From Paracoccus sp. MKU1 (lineage in GTDB: Bacteria; Pseudomonadota; Alphaproteobacteria; Rhodobacterales; Rhodobacteraceae), in assembly GCF_001447385.1 (NCBI RefSeq), contig NZ_LLWQ01000215.1, positions 161,469 through 225,468 of the forward strand: DNA of 64,000 nt, given 5' to 3'. Each line of letters opens with the position of its first letter. The first letter of the stretch is position 1. Position numbers and translations under genes: made by a program. The notes under the pieces were generated by a model, which worked only from the letters and a program-made list of their open reading frames with translations, had not been told where the DNA came from and ran no database searches. Positions 57,801 through 64,000 of the stretch are shown here, one piece after another.

Positions 57801-60138
57801 TGCGGAACCGCGCCAGCGCGTCCAGCCCGTTGCGCAGGTCCAGCAGATAGGGCAGCAACTGCCAGTCGCCGCGCGCCCAGCGGTGCTGGCGCGACAGGTC
57901 CACGTCGAACCGCTTGGGATATTCCTCGATGAAGTTCACGTCGGTCGCCAGCGCCGCGCGCAGCCAGGCGCCTTCGATCAGGTCGTGGCTGAGCACCGAG
58001 TTCTCGCGGATGCCGTCCTGGGCGGCGGCGGCGAAGGCATCGACGTCATAGATGCCCTTGCCGGTATAGGTGCCCTGGCCGAACAGGTCCTGATAGAGGT
58101 CGGACACGGTGAAGACATAGGGGTCGAGCCCCTTGTCCTGCGACAGGATGCGCTGGAAGGGCGAGGTCTGGCGGCCATGCTTCAACAGCGAGGTGACGCG
58201 CGGCTGGATCAGCCCGTGGCCGCGGGCGATGCGGCGCAGCGCCGGGTCATAGACCGGGCGGTTGACCGGATGCGCCATCATGCCGACCAGCATGCGCACG
58301 GTGTCGCGCGGCGTGCGGGTGTCGGCGTCCAGCGTCACCACATAGCGGATGCCCTCGGGCGGGCGCGGGCCGGTATCGACGAAGCTGGTGTCGCGGCTGC
58401 CGCGCAAGAGCGCGTTCAGCTCGACCAGCTTGCCGCGCTTGCGCTCCCACCCCATCCAGACGCCCTCGGCCTCGTTCCACTGCCGGCGGCGGTGCAGCAG
58501 GTAGAAGCGGCGGCCGGTATGGGCATATTTCTCGGACAGCGCCGCGATGCCGCGGCGGGCATAGGCCAGCAGTTCGGGGTCGCGCGGCGTGATCTCCTCC
58601 GGCGCGTCGGTGAAATCGGTCAGCAGCGCGAAGCTGAGCGCCGGGTCGGGGTTGGCGAGGTAATGCACCTCGAGATTGCTGAGCAGGTCGTCGATGGTGT
58701 CGAGGCTGGTGAGCAGGCAGGGGATCGCGACCAGCGTGGCATGGTCCGGCGGAATGCCGTCCTTGAACCCATAGGCGGGCAGTTGCGCCGGCGCGATCAG
58801 CCGGCTGGCGACGAAGCGCAGCAGCGCCAGCGAGGCGTCGAGAAAGGGCGCCAGCGACAGCAGGATCAGCGTGGCGGCCAGGAAGCCGCCGGTCTGCGAC
58901 GGCACATAGGCAAGGCACAGCCCCAGGGCGAGCGCCATCAGCACCGCCAGGGGCACGATCAGGCTGAGGATGCCCTGCCGGCGCACCAACCGCGCCAGCC
59001 GCTCGCGCCAGACCGGGCGATAGCCGCAATCGGCCTCGAAACGCGGCGCGTCATCGCCCAGCAGCACCACCGAGACCGGGATGCCGCGCCGACCCGCCGC
59101 CGCCAGCGCACGCTCGGCCACCTCGGGCTCGGCCAGGGCGGAATGGCGCGCGATCATCTCGATGCGGTTGCGGATCGCGTTGCGGGTCTGGGGAGCGAGG
59201 CGTTCGTGGTCGGGATCCTCGCGCAGGATCGCCTCGGTGCGGCTGGTGGCCTCGAACCATTCGCGCCAGTTGATCTCGTCCAGGCGCTTCAGCGCGTGGA
59301 TGATATGGGCGGCGGTGACGTTGTTCGCGGTCTGGCGCGTCTGCTCGCCGGCCATCACCTGCTCGGCGGTCCGGCCCTGGGCCGCCAGCCGGCGGGCAAG
59401 CTGCTCGGTAATGGCATGGGTGCGGTCCAGGCCCGCATGCACGCGATAGATCACCTGCGCCACGAAGGCCGGGTTTTGCAAGGCCGGGCCGGGCACCACC
59501 TGGTCGAAATCCGCCGGGCCGGGCTCGTCCTTGGCCATCAGCTGGTCCATGGCGGCATTGGCTTCGCGCCGGCCACGGCGGGCATGCTCGGTCTCCTCGC
59601 TCAGCCGCAGCATGCGCAGCAGAAGCGCATAGCGCAGCATCGAGGGCAGCGACCACAGCTCGCCGATGGTCAGCCAGTCCACCTGCTGCGCCCCGGCGAT
59701 GAAATCGGCAAAGCTGCGCTCGCGCAGGTCGCCGTCGGTCATGGCGGCATAATCCCAAGCCAGCGCCAGCACGCGCGGGATCGGCTCGGCCACCGGCTGG
59801 AAGCGGCCGCGCGGCAGCGAGCGCAGGAAGGCCGGGCTGAGGTCGCGGGTCAGGTGGCGATAGGTCTCGGCAATGGTGTGGTAATTGTCCAGCAGCCAGC
59901 GCGTGGCGGTGGTGATATGCTCGCTCTCGGCATCGGCCTTGAGCGCCGCCTGATACAGCGCTCGCTGGTCCCGCGCCGCCTGCGCCACGTCGAAGCGCGC
60001 GGCACGGGGATCGAAGCCCGCGGCCTGGAGCCGCTGCTGCTGAAGCACCGCGCGCCCGGCCGCCTCGAAGACCGAGGCCGCGGTCGCCCCCGTCCCACCG
60101 CCGTCCCGGGTGGCGACCCCGGCTCCATCTGGCTGCAT
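51808..60138 (-). CDS. ndvB: Cyclic beta-1,2-glucan synthase NdvB/Cgs
   Basis: Giant inner-membrane enzyme that builds cyclic beta-1,2-glucans from UDP-glucose for the periplasm. The 2776 residues match the 2700-2900 of the family. The family 84 glycosyltransferase part has VTLDADTRTPRDTVRM near residue 603 and RQHRWARGDWQLL near 749. Hydrophobic segments lie at about 390-440, 780-830 and 900-960. A glycoamylase-like domain follows (near 1380-1490, YGFFDAVDFTPSRLPQ, MAHHQGMSL). The C-terminal half has tandem carbohydrate-phosphorylase-like (GH94) modules with FLGGDWNDGMNRVG near 2481, controlling chain length. ATG at 60138 has GGAG nine bases upstream; the frame stays open to 60246. No exporter (ndvA) is seen beside it. 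Confidence 0.94.
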   Translation of the reverse strand: MQPDGAGVATRDGGGTGATAASVFEAAGRAVLQQQRLQAAGFDPRAARFDVAQAARDQRALYQAALKADAESEHITTATRWLLDNYHTIAETYRHLTRDLSPAFLRSLPRGRFQPVAEPIPRVLALAWDYAAMTDGDLRERSFADFIAGAQQVDWLTIGELWSLPSMLRYALLLRMLRLSEETEHARRGRREANAAMDQLMAKDEPGPADFDQVVPGPALQNPAFVAQVIYRVHAGLDRTHAITEQLARRLAAQGRTAEQVMAGEQTRQTANNVTAAHIIHALKRLDEINWREWFEATSRTEAILREDPDHERLAPQTRNAIRNRIEMIARHSALAEPEVAERALAAAGRRGIPVSVVLLGDDAPRFEADCGYRPVWRERLARLVRRQGILSLIVPLAVLMALALGLCLAYVPSQTGGFLAATLILLSLAPFLDASLALLRFVASRLIAPAQLPAYGFKDGIPPDHATLVAIPCLLTSLDTIDDLLSNLEVHYLANPDPALSFALLTDFTDAPEEITPRDPELLAYARRGIAALSEKYAHTGRRFYLLHRRRQWNEAEGVWMGWERKRGKLVELNALLRGSRDTSFVDTGPRPPEGIRYVVTLDADTRTPRDTVRMLVGMMAHPVNRPVYDPALRRIARGHGLIQPRVTSLLKHGRQTSPFQRILSQDKGLDPYVFTVSDLYQDLFGQGTYTGKGIYDVDAFAAAAQDGIRENSVLSHDLIEGAWLRAALATDVNFIEEYPKRFDVDLSRQHRWARGDWQLLPYLLDLRNGLDALARFRIVDNLRRSLLPVLLMLAGLVALIGLPHADALFWLGLLGVSVGLSQLLGWLMGLMPRQSGVARLRHMLVIGNELIDQITAFMMRLTLLPQMAWSMVDATVRSLCRVYVSRRRLLEWTTTDAVASRAHETLPGYLALMRGGLALAAAFVAVVALLRPENLAPALVLGVLWLGAPLIAWVSARPIEHEGARPLTAEERLEWRAEARLIWRFFETFVTERTHHLPPDNYQDDPQPKLAERTSPTNIGLYLLSTVTAHEFRWITLGEALDRIEATLSTIERLERQHGHLYNWYATDTLEPLGVRYISAVDSGNLAGQLITLAATLKEWARNPALYLLPDLSGAVDILSLTRRLHAAIPRERRSLSPLRDRIEERIAGLWLSLASAEAPHLAPLHVQSHARAAANLQVLIQGLVTEIPTDAARELEWWASRLVGTCDEMESLGRIDPEEVAIAARRMAALAERARAFAFEMDFGFLYDPERQLLAIGYNCAEGTLDQSFYDLLASEARLASLFAIAKGDLPTEHWNRLGRPMTVMPYGSTLVSWSGSMFEYLMAPLVMDEPPGSILHSSCDVAVEAQIRDGWRAGRPWGVSESAYNARDAQMNYQYYAFGVPELALRRWLRDDQVVAPYASFIAAAFRPRSALKNLRRLARLGARGEYGFFDAVDFTPSRLPQGRKCAVVRSVMAHHQGMSLIAIANSLMDGLHRDRFNADPVIESVSTLLQQKTPREVSPLLRERVRRRLPGPSELGQTEIVEVTDAASAPHTVAVMSNGRLSMLLDASGAGRLRMDGTAITRWRPDPAADVWGEFLFIRDLASGRWWSATAAPGFDAEIGYAARLFDYKANFTALGEGIHCETEVILSDDLDARGARVKLRNLSDRPRQLALTSYGEIVLDQNDADRAHTAFSRMFVATEAQPDQGRIFARRNKRNPHDPDRHLMHLSAGAGVPAGAATDRRLFVGRGRSIRAPQALDDPDLLAQAAPGESYTLDPIFSLTRRLTIDPGKEAVVTFWTVAAPSREALEEAHLHLADEGAYDNEHQMAWTRSQVQLHHASITPEEAALFRRYAALLVYPNQMLASQVRHVMGPQSALWPMSVSGDNPIMVLRINDPDLMPVARQAIRMQEYLRMRGLECDLVILNEQRVSYAAHLHEALNNLCHSMQLLHSRPSVFAVDANGLSDETRDTLLAVARVVIHAQNGSLAEQIQRLEPAELRRGIARPPARPLQRPALRSDFPPEDLHFWNGTGGFDAQGNYVIRLRHGQTTPNPWINVVARSDFGFHISAEGAGFSWSANSRDHQLTPWSNDAVSNPPGEGILIRDLGTGAIHTPYAALSSQREALYQCRHGAGFSEFTAWSGELEIAALHSLMPDAPLRVIGLRLTNHGTRRLTLDVAQFLEPVMGGARAKSAPYLQPRYLPEARAVECENPYSIDYAGQRMILSVDREVTGLCLSRLIWQGRNRDACLPVWFDSTLSRRFVHRHDGDPVMMLETRIEIEPGESQTVTFRLAAAPLLERSDTARQAATAQTEHWQHIFGRLQVQTPDPAFDLMVNRWLPYQAIACRIRARSAFYQASGAYGFRDQLQDTSAMLVYDPALARAQLLEAGSRQFPEGDVQHWWLPGTGAGVRTLIADDVVWLGHALARYVEVTGDRTVLDEPLPFILGRALAPGEHDAFYRPETSDRTVTLYEHAALALELAIARTGEQGLPLFLGGDWNDGMNRVGAAGRGQSVWMGWFLAQTIAMMAPLAEARGEDGRAKRWRAHAAKLSRALDRHGWDGGWYLRGIYDDGTPLGSAASQECRIDSIAQSWSVISGAGRKDRRNPALDAALEHLLDEDGMLLRLFTPPFADAPQDPGYIKGYPPGVRENGGQYTHAAIWMVQALCMAGRADDAWRVFRLLNPISHASDAATLQVYRGEPYVVAADVYGAEEKIGRAGWTWYTGSAGWLHRVAVEHILGLRIRDGERLEVAPALPSHWPGFRASVMIGSRRHEVEVTRDQTGAPRIRIDAEGAA

Positions 60139-60534
60139 GGTTCCTGTCTCCGTCCCGTCGCTTCCCCCGCTAGAAAAGGGCCGGGGCTGCGGCACGGTTC
60201 CCAAAAACCTGCACGCATCGCCCCGCGACACGGCATTGCCCGGCAAGGGGGCAAGGGCGGCATCACGGATCTGGCACCGGCCTGCCGCATCGCTGTCATC
60301 TGCCCAGCCTAAAGCGGCGGCATCGCGACGACAAAGGTTTTCGAACCATGCGCCCTGGCCTTGCCCTGCTGGCCTGCACCATCGCCGCCGCGCCGCCCCG
60401 GGGCCCGCGGCTTAAACAAGATCAAGTCGGGAAACCTTGCCGCTCCGCGCCCGTTCATTCGGGCGCAGCAGGGCCGGCGCACCGCGCGCCAGCCGGGCGC
60501 CCGTCGCGGGCCCTGAACGGGCAGGAATGGGAGC
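60139..60534. other. Intergenic region between glucan synthase and tiny membrane protein genes
   Basis: 396 bases with no convincing gene. It should contain the glucan synthase promoter, which I could not define. The one clear structure is the hairpin at 60447-60466. Open frames crossing the region have no ribosome sites or recognisable content. Confidence 0.5.
60447..60466. other. Hairpin upstream of tiny membrane protein gene
   Basis: GCGCCCG (60447-60453), loop TTCATT, CGGGCGC (60460-60466): a perfect 7-bp stem, no T run. May be in the 5' leader of the 26-codon gene at 60535. Confidence 0.4.
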
Positions 60535-60615
60535 ATGGCCATGCATTCGATAATCTATCTCGTCGGCCTCGTGGTGGTGGTGCTTTTCATCCTGTCGCTG
60601 TTGGGCCTCAGGTAG
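60535..60615 (+). CDS. Tiny single-span membrane protein
   Basis: A 26-codon ORF (24 from the second ATG at 60541), too short for usual gene calls: MHSIIYLVGLVVVVLF then ILSLLGLR and TAG. The whole middle is one hydrophobic helix with a short charged end, a typical small membrane protein. GGGAG lies just before the first ATG and CAGGAATGGGAG before that. I believe similar short peptides occur in related alphaproteobacteria but cannot confirm this here. Function unknown; stress- or envelope-related small proteins have this form. Confidence 0.55.
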   Translation: MAMHSIIYLVGLVVVVLFILSLLGLR

Positions 60616-60741
60616 CGCGGCCCCTGGCGCCGGGCTGACGTAGTTTTTCTAATGCCGCATCCGTGAACATTCTCCTTTGCGGCGGGACGGCCGGCTGCCC
60701 TACCACTAGGTGGACAAACGCCCGCGCAGAGGAGGCCGCGA

Positions 60742-61659
60742 ATGACACCCCGCATGGTTCTGGAAGGCATCTACACGCCCGTCATCACCCCGTTCCAGGC
60801 CGATGGCGCGATCGACTACGACGCGCTTGCCGATCTGGTCGAGCGGCTGGTGGCGGCGGGCGTCCACGGCCTGATCTCGGGCGGCTCGACAGGCGAGAAC
60901 TATGCCGAGACCGTCGAGGAGCGGCTGGCGCTGGCCCGCTTCATCACCGAGCGCGCCGATGGCCGGCTGCCGGTCATCGTCGGCACCGGCGCCATGCGCA
61001 CCCCCGACAGCGTCGCGCTGGCGGCGGGCGCGCGCGAGATGGGCGCCGATGCGATCCTGCTGGGCACGCCGCCCTATTCGGTGCCGACCGAGGCCGAGAA
61101 CGCCGCCAACGCGCTGGAGATCGACCGCGCCGCCGACCTGCCGGTGATCCTTTACAACTATCCCGGCCGCATGGGCGTCAGCATGGGGCGCGCGTTCCTG
61201 GACATCGTCAGCCAGTCGAAGAACGTCATCGGCATCAAGGAAAGCTCGGGCGACGTGAACCGCATCCATTTGCTGGCCTGCGACTATCCGCAGATCCAGA
61301 TGTCTTGCGGCATGGACGACCAGGCGCTGGAATTCTTTGCCTGGGGGGCGCGCAGCTGGATCTGCGCCGGCTCGAACTTCCTGCCCGAGGAGCATGTGGC
61401 GCTTTACGAAGCCTGCGCCGTGCGCGGCGATTTCGCCCAGGGCCGGCGCATCATGTCGGCGATGATGCCGCTGATGGCGGTGCTGGAGCAGGGCGGCAAG
61501 TTCATCCAATGCGTCAAGCACGGGGTCGAGGTCTCGGGCCTGCGCGCCGGCCCGATGCGCCCGCCGCTGCAGGGGCTGAACGCCGACGAAAAGGCCGAGC
61601 TGGAAGCGGTCATCGCCACGCTGAAAACCGCCGTCCAGGCCATTGTCGAGGGGAAGTGA
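60742..61659 (+). CDS. DapA-family (N-acetylneuraminate lyase/dihydrodipicolinate synthase) aldolase
   Basis: A 305-residue class I aldolase. The Schiff-base lysine is K166 in VIGIKESSGD and the proton-relay tyrosine Y138 in ILYNYPGR; SGGSTGENY (about residues 45-53) forms the pyruvate carboxylate site. GAGGAGG precedes the ATG. Being followed by an aldehyde dehydrogenase and an FAD-dependent oxidoreductase in one operon, it is more likely a catabolic deaminase/aldolase (for example of the hydroxyproline type) than the lysine-pathway DapA. That choice is inference. Confidence 0.85.
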   Translation: MTPRMVLEGIYTPVITPFQADGAIDYDALADLVERLVAAGVHGLISGGSTGENYAETVEERLALARFITERADGRLPVIVGTGAMRTPDSVALAAGAREMGADAILLGTPPYSVPTEAENAANALEIDRAADLPVILYNYPGRMGVSMGRAFLDIVSQSKNVIGIKESSGDVNRIHLLACDYPQIQMSCGMDDQALEFFAWGARSWICAGSNFLPEEHVALYEACAVRGDFAQGRRIMSAMMPLMAVLEQGGKFIQCVKHGVEVSGLRAGPMRPPLQGLNADEKAELEAVIATLKTAVQAIVEGK

Positions 61660-61660
61660 G

Positions 61661-63166
61661 ATGAGCGACCTGCTGACCACCGAGGAATACAAGTCCATCG
61701 CTGCCGGCCTGACCTTCCCGAAGCTGGCCTTCATCGACGGGGAATTCCGTCCGGCGATTTCGGGCAAGACCTTCACCACCACCAACCCCGCAACGGGTGA
61801 GGCGCTGGCCGAGATCGCCGCCTGCGGACCCGAGGACGTGGACGTCGCCGTCGCAGCCGCCCGCGCCGCCTTCGAGGACGGGCGCTGGTCCAAGCTGCAT
61901 CCCGGCGAGCGCAAGGAGACGCTTTTGCGCCTCGCCGCGCTGATGGAGGAGAATGCCCGCGAACTCGCCGTGCTGGAAAGCCTCGACGCAGGCAAGACCA
62001 TCTTCGACTGCGAAACCGTGGACGTGCCGGAAACCATCCATGTCATCAAGTGGCATGCCGAACTGATCGACAAGATCTACGACCAGGTCTCGCCCGCATC
62101 CGACAACCACATCGCCATGGTGGTGCGCGAGCCGGTGGGCGTGGTCGGTCTGGTGCTGCCCTGGAACTTCCCGCTCTTGATGCTGGCCTGGAAGATCGGC
62201 CCGGCGCTGGCCGCCGGCTGCTCGGTGGTGATGAAGCCCGCGGGCGAGACCACGCTGACCGCGCTGCGCGTGGCGGAACTGGCCGCCGAGGCCGGGCTGC
62301 CGGCGGGGGTGCTGAACATCGTCACCGGCTCGGGCCGCGAGGTGGGCGAACCGCTGGGCCGGCACCCGGACGTGGACATGGTCAGCTTCACCGGCTCGAC
62401 CGCCACCGGGCGGCGCTTCCTGAACTATTCCGCCGACAGCAACCTCAAGGAAGTGGTGCTGGAACTGGGCGGCAAGAACCCCTGCATCGTGCTGGACGAT
62501 GCCGAGGACCTGGACGCGGTGGCGGGCCATGTCGTCAACGGCGCCTTCTGGAACATGGGCCAGAACTGCTCGGCCGGCTCGCGGCTGATCGTGCAGCGCG
62601 GCATCAAGGACCGGCTGCTGGAGAAGGTCCGGGCCGAGGCGGCCGGGTGGCTGGTCGGCGATCCGCTGGACCCGGCGAACCGCGTCGGCCCGCTGGTCAG
62701 CCAGGCGCATTTCGACAAGGTCAGCAGCTATCTGGATGCGGCGAAATCGGAAAACGTGCTGGTCGGCGGCAATGTCGTCAGCCCCGGCTTCATCGAGCCG
62801 ACCATCGTCGAGACCGCGCGCGATTCGAAACTGGCGGTCGAGGAGATCTTCGGCCCGATCCTGACGGTGATCGTGGTGGACAGTTTCGAGGAAGCCATCG
62901 CGGTGGCGAACGACACCGAATACGGGCTCGCCGCCTCGATCTTCTCGGCCAACGGCAAGCGGGCGCTTCGCGGCGCGCGGGCCTTGCGGGCCGGCACGGT
63001 GACGGTGAATAGCTTCGGCGAGGGCGACGTGACCACCCCCTTCGGCGGCTACAAGCAATCGGGCTTCGGCGGGCGCGACAACTCGATCCACGCCCACGAC
63101 CAGTATACCCAGCTGAAGACCATCTGGCTGGACCTGACCGACAGCGCCGAAGCGGGCCTCGACTGA
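61661..63166 (+). CDS. NAD(P)-dependent aldehyde dehydrogenase
   Basis: A 501-residue aldehyde dehydrogenase. Catalytic Cys303 is in NMGQNCSAGSRL, general base Glu268 in VVLELGGKNP, and the cofactor motif FTGSTATGRRF lies at about 246-256. It is closest in style to gamma-glutamyl-aminobutyraldehyde or related semialdehyde dehydrogenases; the exact aldehyde is unknown. ATG one base behind the DapA-family stop; two bases before the FAD oxidoreductase. Confidence 0.9.
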   Translation: MSDLLTTEEYKSIAAGLTFPKLAFIDGEFRPAISGKTFTTTNPATGEALAEIAACGPEDVDVAVAAARAAFEDGRWSKLHPGERKETLLRLAALMEENARELAVLESLDAGKTIFDCETVDVPETIHVIKWHAELIDKIYDQVSPASDNHIAMVVREPVGVVGLVLPWNFPLLMLAWKIGPALAAGCSVVMKPAGETTLTALRVAELAAEAGLPAGVLNIVTGSGREVGEPLGRHPDVDMVSFTGSTATGRRFLNYSADSNLKEVVLELGGKNPCIVLDDAEDLDAVAGHVVNGAFWNMGQNCSAGSRLIVQRGIKDRLLEKVRAEAAGWLVGDPLDPANRVGPLVSQAHFDKVSSYLDAAKSENVLVGGNVVSPGFIEPTIVETARDSKLAVEEIFGPILTVIVVDSFEEAIAVANDTEYGLAASIFSANGKRALRGARALRAGTVTVNSFGEGDVTTPFGGYKQSGFGGRDNSIHAHDQYTQLKTIWLDLTDSAEAGLD

Positions 63167-63167
63167 C

Positions 63168-64000
63168 ATGGCCCGGCACCAGGCCGTCCGCACCCCGGTC
63201 TTCAACGGCCCGGCCGGGTGGAGCGCCATCCTGCCCCCGGTCGCGCCCCGCGCGCGGCTGGAAGGCAGCACGGGCTGCGACGTCGCCATCGTCGGCGGCG
63301 GTTTCGCCGGGCTCTCGGCCGCCCGGCGCCTGCACCAGATCGACCCGGGGCTGGATGTCGTGATCCTGGACGCCGCGCGGATTTCCGAAGGCGGCACCGG
63401 GCGCAATTCCGGCTTCATGATCGACCTGCCGCATGAGCTGACCTCGTCGGATTATGCCGGCTCGGGCGACAGCCACGACCGGCAACTGACGCGGCTGAAC
63501 CGCCATGCCATCGATTTCGCGGCGCAGGCGGTGGCGGAATACGCCATCCCCGAGGGCTGGTTCCAGCGCAGCGGCAAGATCAACGCCGCCGCTTCGGCCG
63601 CCGGGCTGGCCGCGAACGAAAGCTATGCCAGGCATCTGCGCGACCTGGGCGAGGCGCATGAGATGCTGGACGCCCGCGCCATGCGCGAGACCACCGGCAC
63701 CGGCTACTATCGCGCCGGCCTCTACACCCCCGGCACGGCGATGATCCAGCCGGCGGGCTATGTTCAGGGCTTCGCCGCCGGGCTGGAGCGCGGGGGCGTG
63801 CGCATCTACGAGAACTCGCCGGTGCTGACCATCGAGACCGCGCCGCAGGGCTGGCGGCTGGCGACCGCGCAGGGCGAGGTGCGGGCGCAAAAGGTCATCA
63901 TGGCCAATAACGGCCATCTGGAAAGCTTCGGCTTCAAGCGCGGCCGGCTGATGCACATCATGCTGAACGCCTGCATGACCGAGGAACTGTCGCCCGAGGC
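63168..64000 (+). CDS. FAD-dependent amine/amino-acid oxidoreductase (DadA/PuuB-like), 3' end missing
   Basis: The first 277 codons of a DAO-family flavoprotein; the frame is still open at the window end. The ADP-binding motif is DVAIVGGGFAGLSAARRL (about residues 39-56), followed by ISEGGTGRNSGFMIDLP, the flavin-contact region of glycine/sarcosine/gamma-glutamylputrescine oxidases. The N terminus GPAGWSAILPP is like that of PuuB-type enzymes. It oxidises a C-N bond, presumably supplying substrate to the aldehyde dehydrogenase upstream. Substrate unknown. Confidence 0.85.
   Translation, partial: MARHQAVRTPVFNGPAGWSAILPPVAPRARLEGSTGCDVAIVGGGFAGLSAARRLHQIDPGLDVVILDAARISEGGTGRNSGFMIDLPHELTSSDYAGSGDSHDRQLTRLNRHAIDFAAQAVAEYAIPEGWFQRSGKINAAASAAGLAANESYARHLRDLGEAHEMLDARAMRETTGTGYYRAGLYTPGTAMIQPAGYVQGFAAGLERGGVRIYENSPVLTIETAPQGWRLATAQGEVRAQKVIMANNGHLESFGFKRGRLMHIMLNACMTEELSPE

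Noticed and set aside
52225..60312. Two very long plus-strand open frames (1353 and 1229 residues) opposite the glucan synthase
   Set aside because: They are mirror frames of a well-identified gene; the translations are low-complexity Gly/Arg/Gln/His and show no domain.
60616..60741. Short inverted repeat CCAC-TAG-GTGG (around 60700) as operator of the DapA-family operon
   Set aside because: Arms of only four bases; no regulator gene beside it. Too weak to list as a site.

Overview
The window is a gene-dense, roughly two-thirds G+C chromosomal segment. Its gene content (phn C-P lyase operon, Liv-type phenylacetate cluster, CbiZ, ECF41 sigma factor, cyclic beta-glucan synthase) points to an alphaproteobacterium of the Rhodobacterales, most likely Paracoccus or a close relative. 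The genus is an inference from gene content, style of intergenic signals and codon use. No rRNA, tRNA, insertion sequence, prophage or CRISPR array was seen.

Layout. 1-16264: phenylacetate catabolism. paaE (cut by the window edge), an extra PaaA/PaaC-like ferritin protein and paaZ run rightward. An AadA-like nucleotidyltransferase, a TetR regulator and paaK-paaI-paaG run leftward. Then paaN, a five-gene branched-chain/aromatic-type ABC transporter and a fused enoyl-CoA hydratase/3-hydroxyacyl-CoA dehydrogenase run rightward. Together these activate phenylacetate to its CoA ester, epoxidise, isomerise and open the ring, and start beta-oxidation of the product; the transporter may bring the substrate in. 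16290-19242: DAHP synthase behind an apparent translational attenuator whose leader peptide contains Phe-Tyr-Trp-Phe, then 5-formyl-THF cyclo-ligase, an FMN reductase and a 65-residue cysteine protein. 19557-31243: phosphonate uptake (phnCDEE), the regulator phnF, the C-P lyase core phnGHIJKL, phnN, a 2H phosphoesterase-like gene and phnM.

31342-32686: an ECF41 sigma factor with its AhpD/CMD-like partner and a matching promoter. 32665-39339: an uncharacterised sugar ABC transporter with two metabolic enzymes, divergent from a LacI regulator and sharing a perfect palindromic operator. 39389-43991: dctA and the two-component pair dctBD, in which DctD lacks the sigma54-contacting GAFTGA loop. 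43988-45004: a predicted nucleotidyltransferase whose promoter is flanked by two long palindromes. 45129-51748: CbiZ, then the branched-chain 2-oxo acid dehydrogenase operon headed by a small ACT-like protein, divergent from an Lrp-family regulator. 51808-60138: a 2776-residue cyclic beta-1,2-glucan synthase. 60535-64000: a tiny membrane peptide and the start of a DapA-family/aldehyde dehydrogenase/FAD amine oxidase operon that runs out of the window.

The observation most worth following is the leader of the DAHP synthase gene (17354-17560): a short aromatic-rich peptide, mutually exclusive hairpins and an intrinsic terminator are all visible in about 200 bases. Others are the DctD without GAFTGA, the possible PhnP replacement in the phosphonate cluster, and the operator-flanked nucleotidyltransferase gene.
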